Below, piece after piece: positions 45,399-57,585 of a stretch of 64,000 nt of DNA. The first letter of the stretch is position 1, and each line of letters begins with the position of its first letter. Both the position numbers and the translations under genes were made by a program. The notes beneath the pieces are model-generated. The model was not told the origin of the DNA, did not search any database, and worked only from the letters and a program-made list of their open reading frames with translations. This DNA comes from Pisolithus tinctorius (taxonomy: Eukaryota; Basidiomycota; Agaricomycetes; Boletales; Pisolithaceae). The DNA lies in assembly GCA_024663395.1 (NCBI GenBank), contig JANFAH010000004.1, positions 496,001-560,000 of the forward strand, read 5' to 3'.

Positions 45399-46851
45399 TG
45401 TCAAGTCTGGGCCTACTCCGACCAACTCTGATGCTATATAAGGCCTAGAGAAGGGTTAAGAAGCAAGTCTGATACAAAGAAGCAGAATTCCAACTGGTGG
45501 AGTGTTGGCAGGAATGAAGTCTGCCAAGACAAAGGCAGAGCAGAATGAGGGTGTTGGGTTTAGCTCATGCACTACCCCCTTGCATGGTCTCAGCCCTTGT
45601 ATTTCAGAGGGAGAGTATAGACAGAGAGTTGGAGGTAACTCTGACAGGCAGAGGTCAGAGACAGAAGGAGTAGGAACTAAGTTGATATTTGTACTGAAGA
45701 ACAGTGGAGTACAATACATGCTGTTATACTGTTACAGAGGTACAGTAACTGGAATTGGAACTGACATATGGAGACTCGTAAAATTTCAAGTAAAACTTCC
45801 TGGATGATGAATGAAGGGTAAACAGAGTACATACAAATGGGTAACACAGAACACCCAGAAAAGGAAACAGTCCAGGTGCTGAACCATGTGGTGCACACAC
45901 TGTGGAGTACCTGACTGCGCACTGTCAGGGAGAAGTCTGAAGGTAGTCACATGACACCTCAGAGAATGGTCTGCTTGGTCTGGTAGAAGGACAACACAAG
46001 TCTGACAGCTGTCAAGTCTGGGCCTACTCCGACCAACTCAGATGCTATATAAGGTCTAGAGAAGGGTTTGGAAGCAAGTCCGACACAGAGGAACAGAACT
46101 CCAACTAGCGGAGTGGTGGCAGGAACAAAGTCCGCCGAGGTAAGGGCAGAGCAGAGTGAGGGCATCAGGTTTAGCTCATGCGCTACCCCCTTGCATGATC
46201 TCAGCCCTTGTATTTCAGAGGGAGAGTACAAACAGAGAGTCGGAGATAACTCCGACAGGCAGAAGATGGAATCAGAGGGAGTAGGAACTAAGTTGATATT
46301 TGTACTGAAGAACAGCGGAGTACAGTACATGTTTTTATACTGCTACGGAGGTACAGTAATCGGAATCGGAACTGACATATGGAGACTCATAAATTTTCAA
46401 GTAAAATTTCCTGGACGATGAATGAAGGGTAGATGGAGGACATATGAATGGGTAACACAGAACATCCAGAAAAGGAAATAGTCCAGGCGCTGGACCATGC
46501 AGTGAGCGCGCTGTGGAGTACCTGACCATGAAGGTAGTCACATGACCCCTCAGAGAACGGACCGCCCGGTCTGGTAGGGGAGCAACACAAGTCCAACAGC
46601 AGTCGGAGCGGAGATGGTTCGCAACCAACAGAAGTTGGGCAGAGTTGGTGCAGAGTGAGCAAATGACCAGCGGAAAGGGTTGCAGAGTGAGCAAAGACTT
46701 ATGACGAACACATGGTTATGACAACAGCAGTCAGAGCAGAGATGGTTCATAACTGACAGAAGTTGGGTGGAGTTGGTGGAGAGTGAGTGAATGACTGGCA
46801 GAAGAGGGTGCAGAGTGAGTAAGGACCTAGAGTGAATGCATGGTTATGACA
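45399..46851 (-). repeat. 5' LTR of E5, with nested solo LTR
   Basis: The 734-bp LTR is split at 46009/46724 by another LTR of the same family. ATATTTGTACT (45685-45695 on plus) marks the predicted transcript start. Confidence 0.92.
46010..46723 (-). repeat. Solo LTR nested in the E5 5' LTR
   Basis: 714 bp, TGTCATAAC..CTTGACA on minus, with ACAGC duplications (46005-46009, 46724-46728). Same family and same direction as its host LTR. It retains more CpG than the host LTR (for example ACCGCCCGG near 46560), in line with later insertion. Confidence 0.92.
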
Positions 46852-46856
46852 ACTGT

Positions 46857-48376
46857 CATGAAAATTTACTTACTTTGACATTTGACATTTGATACTGTAC
46901 TGCCTTTCACACACTTTTTTTTGGTGGACAAGATGCTAGGAAGGCAACTGACTAACTCAGCCCTTCATCCCAGAATCTGCTGCCTCTTCAAAGACCAACT
47001 CTGTCCTCCACAGGTATGTGCAGAATTGTACCATGACATGTGGTAAGAGGCATTCTTAGGTGTGGGACAGACATACAGAATTTTCATGGGCTTCAAAGTA
47101 TCTGAGGCTTGCCATATGTGTATGAGTGCAGTGAAATACCCTGAGTTGCAGGGGACTTCACAATCTGACACTTCTGATGTGCTGAAATTCTGAATTCCTG
47201 CATTTCTGGGAGTGATGTCTGTCAGTCTGATGGACTGAGATACACTAGACATCTGAAATACTGCATGACTGAGCCTTTTTCTGAGAATCTGGTGGACTGG
47301 GAGACATGGACATAGCTGAAATTCTGGCTGCCAGACCTTATGATTGATTTCCTTAGTAACTAGTACTCTGAGAATGTCTGGTGTTCTATAATGCTGACTT
47401 TAGGGAGATCTGACAGTGTGTCTGACTATTGGACTATCTGAGTTTCTCACTACTGACTGAACTGACAGTCTAATCACTTCTGAATATCTATAAATTTTGC
47501 TGACAATCTGCAACAACCTGGGTTCATGATTTACTGACATACTGATATCAGAGAATTGCAGGAATCCATCAGGCAGTCATATTTTCTCAGGCTATCAGAT
47601 AATTTCAGAATGTAAGATGTGGAATCAGAACATAAGATATGCTATCAGAATATCAGAACTTCTATCAAGTTGCTGATGAGAGGAACATGTAGGGCATGCA
47701 GTATTCAGAGGTACAACATCAAACTAGGGAATCCAACTTGCCAGTCTGGGCAATCCCTATAGTAAACTCCTCTCTCCAGACATAATCATACATCCCATCA
47801 TGAGTACAGGTGATTTCATTTTCAGTATGCTTGGTGATGACAAGAGACATCTGCTGTTTTAAAAATGAAAGTTTAGGGCCTGTAATGACAGTAAAGAGAC
47901 AATGCAGTGAATTAAAGCAAGTTGAACTCAGCAAGATCCCACTGGACCATGAGGTTGATCTTAGTGATGAGGTGACTAGCCTCAGTGAGAGCATCATTCA
48001 TCAATGCTACCTCCTCAGGAAGAGGGGTAGGGGCATGGTAAGGAGGTGGGGGATCCATTGGTCCTTCAGCCATATAAGGCAGAACAGGATCTAAATTGGC
48101 ATTGTTGTCTCAATCAGGTAAGGTGTGCAACAAATAATGTGGAGGTGGTGGTTCAAGAAGTTGAAAGCCAAGTGTGCCCTCCATCTCCATGTATTGCCAC
48201 ATGACTGATATATCAATTGAGTGGAAAACAAGTAGCTTTGCTCGTGACATGCTAAAATACATCTGTCTTGCCTCATATTATACTAACTCTGCCAAGTCCC
48301 TCTGTCAGTTTGAGGAGTTCCAGTGATGGGTTCCATACAAGGGCCTGCTTCTTGTTGTGGCCATTGTAGGTTTTGG
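46857..48376. other. Repeat-like region, no recognised gene
   Basis: CpG-poor. 46950-47700 is rich in CTGA/TCTGA words without a clean period. A minus-strand stretch near 48090-47900 looks protein-like (PLPEEVALMNDALTEASHLI, then KINLMVQWDLAEFNLL) but breaks up. It is probably an old transposon fragment interrupted by E5. Confidence 0.35.
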
Positions 48377-49161
48377 TGACGTATGGGTTTACCCTCAGGT
48401 GACTGGGCTTCAAGTCCAAGTGACAGGGGATATGTCTGGGTGACTGAGGTCAAGGCCAGGAGACAGGGGCCAAGTCTGGTTGGACCAGAGTTAAGGCCAG
48501 AGGTGTGGACTCAAGGCTGGGAGCATGAGAACAAGGCCAGTAGCATGGGAAACTGACTGGTCTCAGAGTGTACACAGAGGGAAGCTGGTCTGGGATTGGA
48601 TCTACCTCCCTTGGTCTCAGCTTATGTGCTGTACCCTTATGCAAGCCAGGGAGAGGTCCAGGACAGGGGCCAGGGATAGCTTAAGGCTTGGCCTTAGCTA
48701 TTGAATAGACTTGGAGTGTAGTATGGAGATGAGGGTAATACTTAGTTGATATTCTGACTGAGGTGCTATGAAGTATGTACAGGGGTTAAATACATGAGGC
48801 TGGTCCACAGTAGTGAACATTGAGCCAGACTTGTGAATAAGCTATTAGCAAGCCAGTTAGCAAGAGAGGACAGCCACAGAGGCTGTGCTGAGACTAATAG
48901 TCAAAGTCCAGGTGACTGGCATAACTAAAGTTGGAACAGGTTTTGTACAATAAGCAAAAGTCAGATGAGAGGACTAGACTAAATATAGCACAAGCATTGG
49001 AAAACAGACCAGAGTTATGTCCAGGTGACCCAGACATGGACCTGGGAGGACCAGGGTGGAGCAGTGCAAGGCTGAGAGGCTGGAGTGGACTGGAGATAGG
49101 GGTAAAACACTGGACTCGAGTTATCTAGGCCAGAGCTGGGTTACTTAGGGCTGGAGTTGGG
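48377..49161 (-). repeat. LTR family C, copy 4 (truncated)
   Basis: It starts TGACGTATGGGTTTACCC, an eroded TGTCAAG end, and stops before the GTCATGGATATGACA end, where copy 5 begins in the opposite direction. Confidence 0.75.
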
Positions 49162-50295
49162 TATCACATCCATGACTCTTGGACTCAAGCCCAGTCCAGT
49201 TTGGTGTTGGAAATATATTCTCCCCTGTGTGCTGCTTACTTTGGTGCGATGTTTGGCTGATTACATAAGCCATTAGAGCGCACTTACTACACAGTCATTA
49301 CACTGTTCCCTCAGTAGATTGTTCACTACTGAGGGTAAGATTACCATTCATTAGCAGTATTCTACTTACTGACTCCCTGTAATTGCCTACAGGTATATCT
49401 AATATATTAGTAGATTGTTCACTACTGAGGTTGCCTACAGCACCCTTTTTCTATATCTGGACTCCTAGCCCCTATCTCCAGTCAAGTCTAGTCCTAGTCT
49501 GACCTAGAAAACCCAACTCCAGTCCTAGAAAACCCAACCCCAGCCTAGATAACTCAAGTCCAGTGTTTTACCCCTATCTCTGGTCCACTTTGGCCTCCCA
49601 GCCTTGTGCTGCTCCACCCTGGTCCTCCCAGGTCCATGTCTGGGTCACCTGGACATAACTCTGGTCTGTTTTCCATTGTTTGTGCTATATTTAGTCTAGT
49701 CCTTTCATTTGACCTTTGCTTACTGTACAGAACCTGTGTCTGACTCCAGTTATGCTAGTCACCCAGACTTTGACTATTAGTCTCAGCACAGCCTCCATGG
49801 CTGTTCACATCTTGCTAATCCTCTTGCTAATAGCTTATTAACAAGTCCAGCTTCATGTTTGTTGCCCTGGATGGCCTAATGTATTTAACCCATGTACATA
49901 CTTTGTAGCACTCCAGTCAGAATATCAACTTAGTATTACCCTCAGCTCCATACTACCCTTCAAGTCTACTCTATAGCTAAGGCTGAGCCTTAGGCTATCC
50001 CTGGCCCCTGTCCTGGACCTCTCCCTGGCTTGCATAAGGGTACAGCACATAAGCTGAGACCAAGGGAAGTAGATCCAACCCTGGACTGGCTTCCCCCTGT
50101 GCATGCTCCAAGATTGGTCACTTTCCCACACTACCAGCCTTGTTCCTGCACTCCTGGTCTTAAGTCTGGACCTCCAGCCTTAACTCTGGTCCAACCAGAC
50201 TTGGCCCCTGTCTCCTGGCCTTGACTCTGGTCAACTGGACTTAGCCCCTGTCACCTGGTCTTGAAGCCCAGTCACCCAAGGGTAAACCTGTACTT
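49162..50295 (+). repeat. LTR family C, copy 5
   Basis: Reverse orientation to copy 4, from TATCACATCCATGAC to GGTAAACCTGTACTT. It is interrupted at 49205-49455. Its last bases were replaced by the E7 insertion at 50296. Confidence 0.8.
49205..49455. mobile_element. Short insertion, possible Copia-type solo LTR
   Basis: 251 bp starting TGTTGGAAATATATTC, flanked by TTTGG (49200-49204) and TCTGG (49456-49460), a near-perfect 5-bp duplication when compared with intact family C copies. A direct repeat AGTAGATTGTTCACTACTGA occurs twice inside (about 49313 and 49410). Confidence 0.5.
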
Positions 50296-50882
50296 TGTCA
50301 TGACCGTGCCCAGACCACCCCAGACTGGCTCTACCCCGGTCTTGACTGGTCCTGTCCAACCCTTGCCCCAGTCCCGGCCTTAACCCTTCGACCCAGAAAC
50401 GTGTTAGCTCGCGAGGCACTGCAAGGCAGTGCCCGGTTGAGTTGTCCCCTCAGTTAGTACTGGGCCAGTGTAACACCCGGCCCAGCCACATCTCCTGCCC
50501 CGGTTCCCGGTAATCCCTTGTTCATACTCTTTGCTTGATAATATTCTTTGTAACACTACTTACCAATGTGTTTACCAATCATCGCTGTACCGGTGCAGAC
50601 CGGTCTCCGGTGCTATGTTACACTTAGGTTACTTCCAGTATTTAAGCCGTAGGATAATCTGTTCTAGCCTCAGTCTGAAATCAACTTAGTTCCCATCTTA
50701 GCCTGGTCTCCCTGTTCATCTGTCTTCTGCTTCTCGACCGGACTATGGCCCACACAAGGGAATAGCGCTGCATCATCAGTCGCTAAGTCCAACAGTCCAA
50801 AACCTTCGATATCTCGTGTTACCCTCTGACCCCCGACTGGACTCCGGACCGGCCTTGGACCAGTAAAGACCCGGACTTAACA
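50296..50882 (+). repeat. 5' LTR of E7 (family E)
   Basis: TGTCATGACCGTGCCC..GGACTTAACA, 587 bp, CpG-rich. TATTTAA at 50639-50645 lies 32 nt upstream of CAGTCTGAAATC (50671). The stem-loop GGCACTGC-AAG-GCAGTGCC is near 50417. Confidence 0.88.
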
Positions 50883-50900
50883 GTATTTCAGACTCACACT
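50883..50900 (+). promoter_or_regulatory. Primer-binding site of E7, self-priming type
   Basis: GTATTTCAGACTCACAC directly follows the LTR. ATTTCAGACT (50885-50894) is the exact complement of AGTCTGAAAT (50672-50681) at the predicted transcript start. Confidence 0.6.
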
Positions 50901-51600
50901 TGTGTGGGTCAAACACCCTTCTACTCAATCCTCAGCATCACACCCTCGGCATGCCTACCCAAACCAGAACCCAAGCAGCATGGGCACATGCTACCAACAA
51001 CCCAGATTCCACCTCAGCAGTCGACTTGCACCGCACCACTGCCCTGGTGTCCTTAGGGACAGCCAGAAGATCACCTGGTGAAGTCAACAACTTCAGGGGC
51101 TTCTCAGCCCGTAGATCCACTACCCCCATCCCTAACCGACCTCTCACACCCACTAATGATCCGGATGATGAACCGGACCCGGACGAACCAGATGACTTCA
51201 ATCCCGGTGGTAATGACCCCGGTGATGAAGGTCCTGGCGACGACGGGCCGGGAGATGACCCAGACAATGACGATGAAGAACCTCTCCCAGAGGATGATGT
51301 CGAGCCTGGTGTAACCATGCTCAATAATCTTGCCAAAGCCATAGAGCTCCTCGCATGTAATGCTCGCACCGGCTCTGAATCATCCTCCAGAACCAAGCTG
51401 CGCAAACTGGACACCTTCGATGGGATGGACCCAAAGAAGCTGCGCGCATTCCTTATCCAGTGCGAACTCAACTTCGAGACCGGCCCCGGGCCTTTCGAAG
51501 TGATCAAGCCAAGGTCACTTTCGCGCAGTCATTTCTTAAAGGAATGGCTCTCGAGTGGTTTGAACCGGACCTACTTGGGACTGAAGACCCGGAGGACCGG

Positions 51601-53434
51601 TGTGAGTCAAAGTGTGGAATGCTGGTGAAAACCAAACAAATCCAACACAAAAGACAAATAAAGCGAGTGGTGGTTTGCCTCCGCGGAACCTGGAGTGCAG
51701 AAACCTAAATGTGGGGGGAACTTCAAGTGGAGGTGCTCCTGCGCAAGTCGACGACGAGTTACGCAGAGAGAAGATGACAAAAGTGATGACTGAGGGGGGA
51801 TGCTGAACAGAGAAGGTGTTCAGCGAAAGGACTTGGATAATGGACTTCAATAAGATGTGCTCCTGGCGCAAGTCGATGACGAGTTACGCAGGAGTGGAGG
51901 GATGACTAAGACTGCTGACTAAGAGGAAGCTTCAGATGAATGATGGAGGCAGATAGACTCTTCCGAATGAGCCTCAACTACCAAGTATACGAATGATGAC
52001 AGATAGACCCCTTCGTGGAGCCTCAACTGTGACGACGAGATAGGCACTGGACTGACTGCTGGACTGCTTCTGAATTGATTCTGATTGATTCTGGGTAGCT
52101 AAGTACATGGGGGTTTATATACTGAGGGGGGAGCACAGCTTGTGACAAACAAGGCACAAACACTTGGTAAGTAATGAGTAAGGACTGAGTAATCATGATG
52201 AGTAAGCGAGAAATGAAAGTAAGCAAGCAAAGAAGATTGGTAAGTATTGGCAATGAACGAGTCAAGGATAGTCAAAATATCACAGAATGAGTCAAATAGA
52301 GTCAGAAACTGAGTAAGCGCACTGATATCACATTAGGGGGTGGCGATGCAAGTCAGATCTCGGCGGAGACATCTCTAGATCCAAAGATGGCATGACAGAT
52401 GGATGGTGTTTCCAGATAGGGAAGTATTAATTCCAGAATTGAAGGGCATGAGTCAGGCGTCAAAGGGGGCTAGGGCATTGGGGGTCTGTGGGGCAATGAG
52501 AGCATACGCGATCGCGTCTCCCACCCTTCCATCCTCTCAGCGAAGTTAACAAAAACTTCATGAAGGGGCTCTGATGGAGGAGGAGGAGAAGGGGGACGTC
52601 TTCTGCTGGATCTTGCAGTAAGAAGGCAAGATGCATGTCATACTCGTCATGAATGCGATCAGGGAGGCTGGAGGACAGTAGATTATACTGCAGCTGTCGC
52701 AATGCGGGAAGAATGATGGACGAGATTGGAATAAAGACGGTGCAGGGAGCAGGGAGGAACGATCCATATGCTTCATCAAGGGGAGACTGAAACGACCACA
52801 TAAGACCTTTCTAACCGAGTGACAGACCTGAGGCGACCAAAGAACGTCCTTCTGGAAGTCATACTGACAAGGAGAACACGCTGACCAAGCTGCATGGGAG
52901 GAGAGGGGCTGACAATGACGGGATGAACCAGGGGGCTTCAGGACGGAAGCTGGTGGGAATGCCTGGCAGATATACATAGCCACTGTCTCTGGCAAATGAG
53001 ACAAGCGAGATGATCGACGAAGAGGTGGCCATGATTGATGGACTTAGCGAAATGAGCGTCTGATGGATGGAGTGCTGTAGAAACACGTAGGGTGCGAGGA
53101 TCCTCTCCAAATTTGGAAGGAAGAATCGTGGGGCTGAGCACTTTAAGCGAGCATGGAACCGAGTTGATATCTTTGGAAATGGTGGAGATACGACGAAAAC
53201 CGGAATGCCGTACACGGGCGCTAAAAACCTTTAATGCGCGCTTAACTCGCTTCCTCTTTTCTCTTTAGCACTGACGACTCGATCTTGTGCGAAGGATGAC
53301 TGTTCACGTCCAACAGTCTTTCTACGCATGAGGCCTTTAGTCTTCATCTGCATGCTTGGGCATTGTGCGCAACTCGTCAACGAGTTAGGCAGAGTCAGCT
53401 GTAACCATGTCCACAACACCTTTGGTGTGTGACA
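51601..53434 (-). repeat. 3' LTR of E6 (family D)
   Basis: TGTCACACACC..GACTCACA read on minus; aligns with 61174-63024 and 29640-31481. Confidence 0.92.
52460..53032 (-). CDS. LTR-internal ORF (E6 3' LTR copy)
   Basis: The counterpart of 30043-30609, starting at 53032 (MATSSSIISLVSFARDSGYV). One frame change near 52900 and one near 52580 break it, but the aligned residues and the end (FAERMEGWETRSRML) are kept. Confidence 0.35.
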
Positions 53435-53687
53435 TCCACCGGCAAGAAGAAATGCAATCGTCCCCGATTGCGACCAATGCAGGGAACCCAGGGAAAACAA
53501 AAAGAAAAATGAAGGAAGGAATGACAGGCAATCAGTATCGTAAGAAATGAAAAAAGGGAAATCATGAATAGTCATCTGAGTCGTAGTCGATATGTTATTG
53601 GTGTCTTTGTTTTCATCGTTTGTTTCATCTTCATCATCGTCATCATCATCACTGTCGTCATCGTTACTGCTGTTATTATCTTCTTCT

Positions 53688-54830
53688 TCATCTCTTTCTT
53701 CTTCCATAACACTGGGTAAGGGAGTGTGGCGAGAATAATAGGAATGAGTCGAAATGCTGCGACACCTCGAGCAGAAATGGTGCCATCGAGTTCTTTAAGG
53801 ACGTAGGAGCCTCCCTTGGTGCGACGAACAACTCATAGGGACCAAGGTAGCGTGGCTTTGACTTGCGATCCAGTTCTTTCTCTATCTGCGTGTTGCGAAC
53901 CAATACCAAATCTCCTGGCTCATAAGCTGACTTCATCAACCGTAAAGCATACCTCTTCTCAAACTGACCCTTGGAGCGTAAACGAGACTTCTGCAATGTA
54001 GTGAAAGCGGCATGATATCTTCTTCTCCTTTCCAACTGACGAATGCGAAGTGCGAGAAGCTCTTGAGATGACATTCCAGAGTAGAATCCTTCAACGAGAT
54101 AGGTAGACTCGAAGAGATCAAAAGGCAGGACAGGATCAAGACCATGTAGCAGGAAGTAGGGGCTGAATCCAGTGGAGCGACGAGTAGTGACCTTGTCTGC
54201 AAAGAATGCATGATGGACCTTGGACGGCCAAAGCGAAAGATCTCCTTCACAAGCCTTGATGATAGCTTCTCTGATAACAAAGTGACCACGTTCTACAACT
54301 CCATTTGCCTTGGAATTATATGGGGAGATGCGAATCTGGGAATGAGAGTAGTGCTTCATGAGTTTCTCAAAGGCGCCCTTGACCTCACTGCCATTATCAG
54401 TGACAACCTGGGCAATAACACCATAACGACAGAAGACTTCTTCCCAGAAGAATTTAGCAAGACTGTCTGCATTGGCATGACGAAGAGCACGACCTTCTGC
54501 AGCGAGGGAAAGATCATCTCGAGCTGCGACAAGATAGCGATAACCACGTGCTTTGGGCATGAGCATGACGTCGACGTAGACCTTCATAAAGATTCTGGGG
54601 GAAGCAGAAATGGTGATGGGAACCTCTGCTTTACGAGTGCTTCGGATCTGGCATTCATGGCAAGAGCGGACATGATGGGCAACGTCTTGATACATCTGAG
54701 GCCAGTAAAAGCGCTGTCTGACTGTATGAAAGACTCCAAAGACTCCACGATGACCGAGTTCTTCATGAGCATGACTGAGGATCTGGACACGGAGATGGGG
54801 ATCAAAATGACCTTGGCTGGAGGATGGGGA
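53688..54830 (-). pseudogene. Integrase of E6
   Basis: A 335-codon open part begins MYQDVAHHVRSCHECQIRST, the second half of the HHCC finger; its first half lies in another frame to about 54805. The DDE core has VYVDVMLMPKA (Asp), VVTDNGSEVKGAFE (Asp) and SKANGVVERGHFVIRE (Glu). The C-terminal part has YEPGDLVLVRN and KPRYLGPYELF (GPY/F-like). Integrases of this type insert the DNA copy into the host genome. There is no chromodomain, unlike E2, E3 and E5. The frame break in the finger suggests decay or sequence error. Confidence 0.85.
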
Positions 54831-55299
54831 CCTCGACGTTTAAAGAGCTGGTCTCCATGAAGGAAGAACTGGAGGGATCTGCGAATGAAGCGCTTGCGAG
54901 CAGTATTGGAAGGGAACGGGGGAAGTTCTGTAGTACGAAGGAAGTGCAGGACCGACGTAAGAGGACATCTTGAGACGTATCATTGGAAAGGAATGAGGGA
55001 GGGTAATGGCATATGTGGATTCGTGCAAGTCGTCGACGAGTTGCGCTGACTGAAGACGGATGGGCATCTGTAAAAAGAATATTCTCCAACCACTCATCAG
55101 CTTCTTCTGCATCAGCTTCGCCTTCTTCATACTCCTCTTCTGTAGGTTGACGTCTGGAAAGGGCATCTGGGGCTCGGTGACGAACAGCAGGGACATGAAT
55201 GAGCTTAAATCAAAGAGAAGTATACCCTCGATCCAGCGATTGATAGTAGCGTTAGGTTGAAGATCTGGATCATTGAGCATACCTTTGATGTACTTCGCA

Positions 55300-57060
55300 T
55301 CAACCTCTACCCATAGATGACGAACGCCATAGAGATATAGACGGTAGTGACGAAGCGCTCTGAAGAGACCATAGAGCTCGAGCTTAGGCTGACTGTAGCG
55401 AGATTCACGTTCATTGATGGGGAGTGACCATAGCGAGCAGGACGTTTACGACCTTCTTCATCATACTGGAGAGAACGAATCCAATGGCGACGTTACTAGT
55501 GTCAACGGAAAGAACGACTGGCAGGTCAGATGAGTAGTCAATGGGGCGAAGGGCAGGAGCAGACGAGACGGCGAGCTTCAAGGCATCAAACGCATCTTGC
55601 TGGGGCTGACCCCAAACGAACGGAGCATTCTTGCGATAAAGGTCAACGAGTGGGCGAGCCAACTGCGAGTAGTTCGCAATCCAGATACGAACAGTACCAC
55701 AGAGACCTAGGAATGAGCGAACATCTTTGGGCGTAGCGAGCGTTGGCCAGTTGACGACCTTCTTCACCTTGTGGTCGTCAGGAGAGCGACCATGAGGATG
55801 GCATGCTTGACCAAGAATGATAACACGAGGCTGGCAGATCTGAGATTTCAAGCCAGAAAACGTTCCGCCGGCATGAGCAAACCGATGCATGACTCTATGC
55901 ACGTCTACAGCATGTTCCCAAATGAAGCGACGTATGCCGGGATTCTCGGGTAACGTTTCGGCATTGCCATCGGCATCTTCATACGGGTTGCAGGGCCTTT
56001 GACTGGCAGATCGTCGATGAAAACGTTGGCAACGTGAGGGATTTCGTCCTGTAGAATGAACGCTGTACAATTCTGAAACTCCGACGGCGAGTTGGTGTAG
56101 CCTTGAGGCATGGCAGTATGGCGCAGTAAGCCAAGAGGCGTCATGAAGGATGTCAGATCTCGGCTATCGGGATGGAGCTGGCGTGCATCAAATCCTGAAA
56201 ATAGATCAAAGACCGTGTAGCATTGACGACCGGCAAACGGCTCCACAAAGTCGTCCATATTGGTGGAACACCAGCGTCTCGAATGGTAACCTTATTCAGA
56301 GGCTGTAGATCATGAACGATACGGATCTTGCCATTCTTTTTCATAACGCAGAACCATTTGGAGCGATAGGATGATTGGGCCGGCTCATAGAGACCAGGCG
56401 ATCTTCTCCCGAAGAAGCTGTATGACACGTTCTCGTATGCCAGGGGGAATTGGAATGTTACGAAACTCCCATGGTTCATGTGGCAGGACAGGAATGATGT
56501 AAGGCGAAAAGTAGTCTGAACGAAAGTTTCCTCTCTCCGATTCATCAAACGCCAAGGCACGCTCATTAAGCTTCATGACATGCGAAAAAAGTTTTTCCTC
56601 TTCTGGCCAGAGAAAGCCATCAGCGTTAATCTTCATGGAGGTAAGGCGCTCTTGAGTAAGCTTCTTGTGGGAACGAACACAGGAGGGTGACAGTGAGAGG
56701 TGTGAGTGATGCAAGGGGTCTTCTGGAAACTGGCGATGGACTCGAGCGTCTTCTGGATAGACTCCAGGCACTGGCTTGACTTTACGATCAACGCGCTTGT
56801 ACGCTCCATATACCGGCTGATCTGTTTCATCGGCTGAGTCTTCTGTATCATAGCAAGGCTTTTCTAAAACGTAACAAATCAAGAAAGTCAGACAGGGAAT
56901 AGTAAAATGAAGCTGTTTTTCAGTTTTCTGAATAGGAAGGGGATCTGGTGCTTTTGAAGGATTAGATAACGAAGAAGAGAAGACATCAAGATAAAAGAGC
57001 TCTGGAAGCTTGAAACTGAAGGAGGCATAGTAAGTGATGTTACAGGAGTATCTGAGCAAA
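55300..57060 (-). pseudogene. Reverse transcriptase and RNase H of E6
   Basis: An N-terminal part before RT (MKINADGFLWPEEEKLF, LAFDESERGNFRSDYF, YIIPVLPHEPW) leads into RT: KWFCVMKKNGKIRIVHDLQPLN, FDLFSGFDARQLHPDSRDLTSF, MPQGYTNSPSEFQ, and the active site VFIDDLPVKGP (55995-56030), here with both Asp retained. The connection and RNase H follow (FLGLCGTVRIWIANYSQLARPL, VVLSVDTSNVAIGFVL). One-base frame changes separate the blocks. Confidence 0.85.
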
Positions 57061-57585
57061 GAAACGATATCTGTGGGTTTAGGAGTTTAACGACTTCTCG
57101 GTCAAAGTGAGCAGACGAAGAACAAGAGAAACTATAAGTACAAGAGGGGACATACAAATCAATCTTCAAAGAGCTGGAGAAATAAATGATGAGATATGGG
57201 AGAAAGTGGAGGAACACATCTGAAAAGATCATCGGACCTGTCTTGAGTTGAATCTGAGGAAGTGGAAGCAGGAAAGTGGTCTGGGTATGAACTGCTTCGA
57301 AAGGGGGAGGATGAGCTGAGGCTGAGGCAAAACTGACTGCACTGGCAAGGACATGAAGACTGGAGTTTGGGAATGCACCTGGTCCTCTTCATCCACATCA
57401 CCTGAATGGTCCTCTGCAGCTTCCTGCAAATGAGCAATCCATCCAGTAGGGGTACGACACATGACAACATTGCTATAAGGCTCTGGCATGGCAACTGACT
57501 CTTCACCAACAGCAGCATTAGACATGGCTTGGGGAGCTGAGGGTAGTAATGGCATAGGAAGAGTTGGACTAGAGGAATGCTGATG

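Larger units (their letters stand above)
37946..46851 (-). mobile_element. Complete Gypsy chromodomain element E5
   Basis: LTRs of 734 bp (37946-38679; 45399-46851 with a nested LTR removed) and 5-bp duplications ACTGT (37941-37945, 46852-46856). Inside on minus: primer site, gag, protease, RT, RNase H, integrase, chromodomain, a 20-C purine-tract complement, then the 3' LTR. An oppositely directed gene lies between pol and the 3' LTR on plus. Pol is decayed but gag is intact. Confidence 0.93.

Noticed and set aside
46960..47700. CTGA-rich stretch as a tandem repeat
   Set aside because: The words are frequent but no fixed period could be found.
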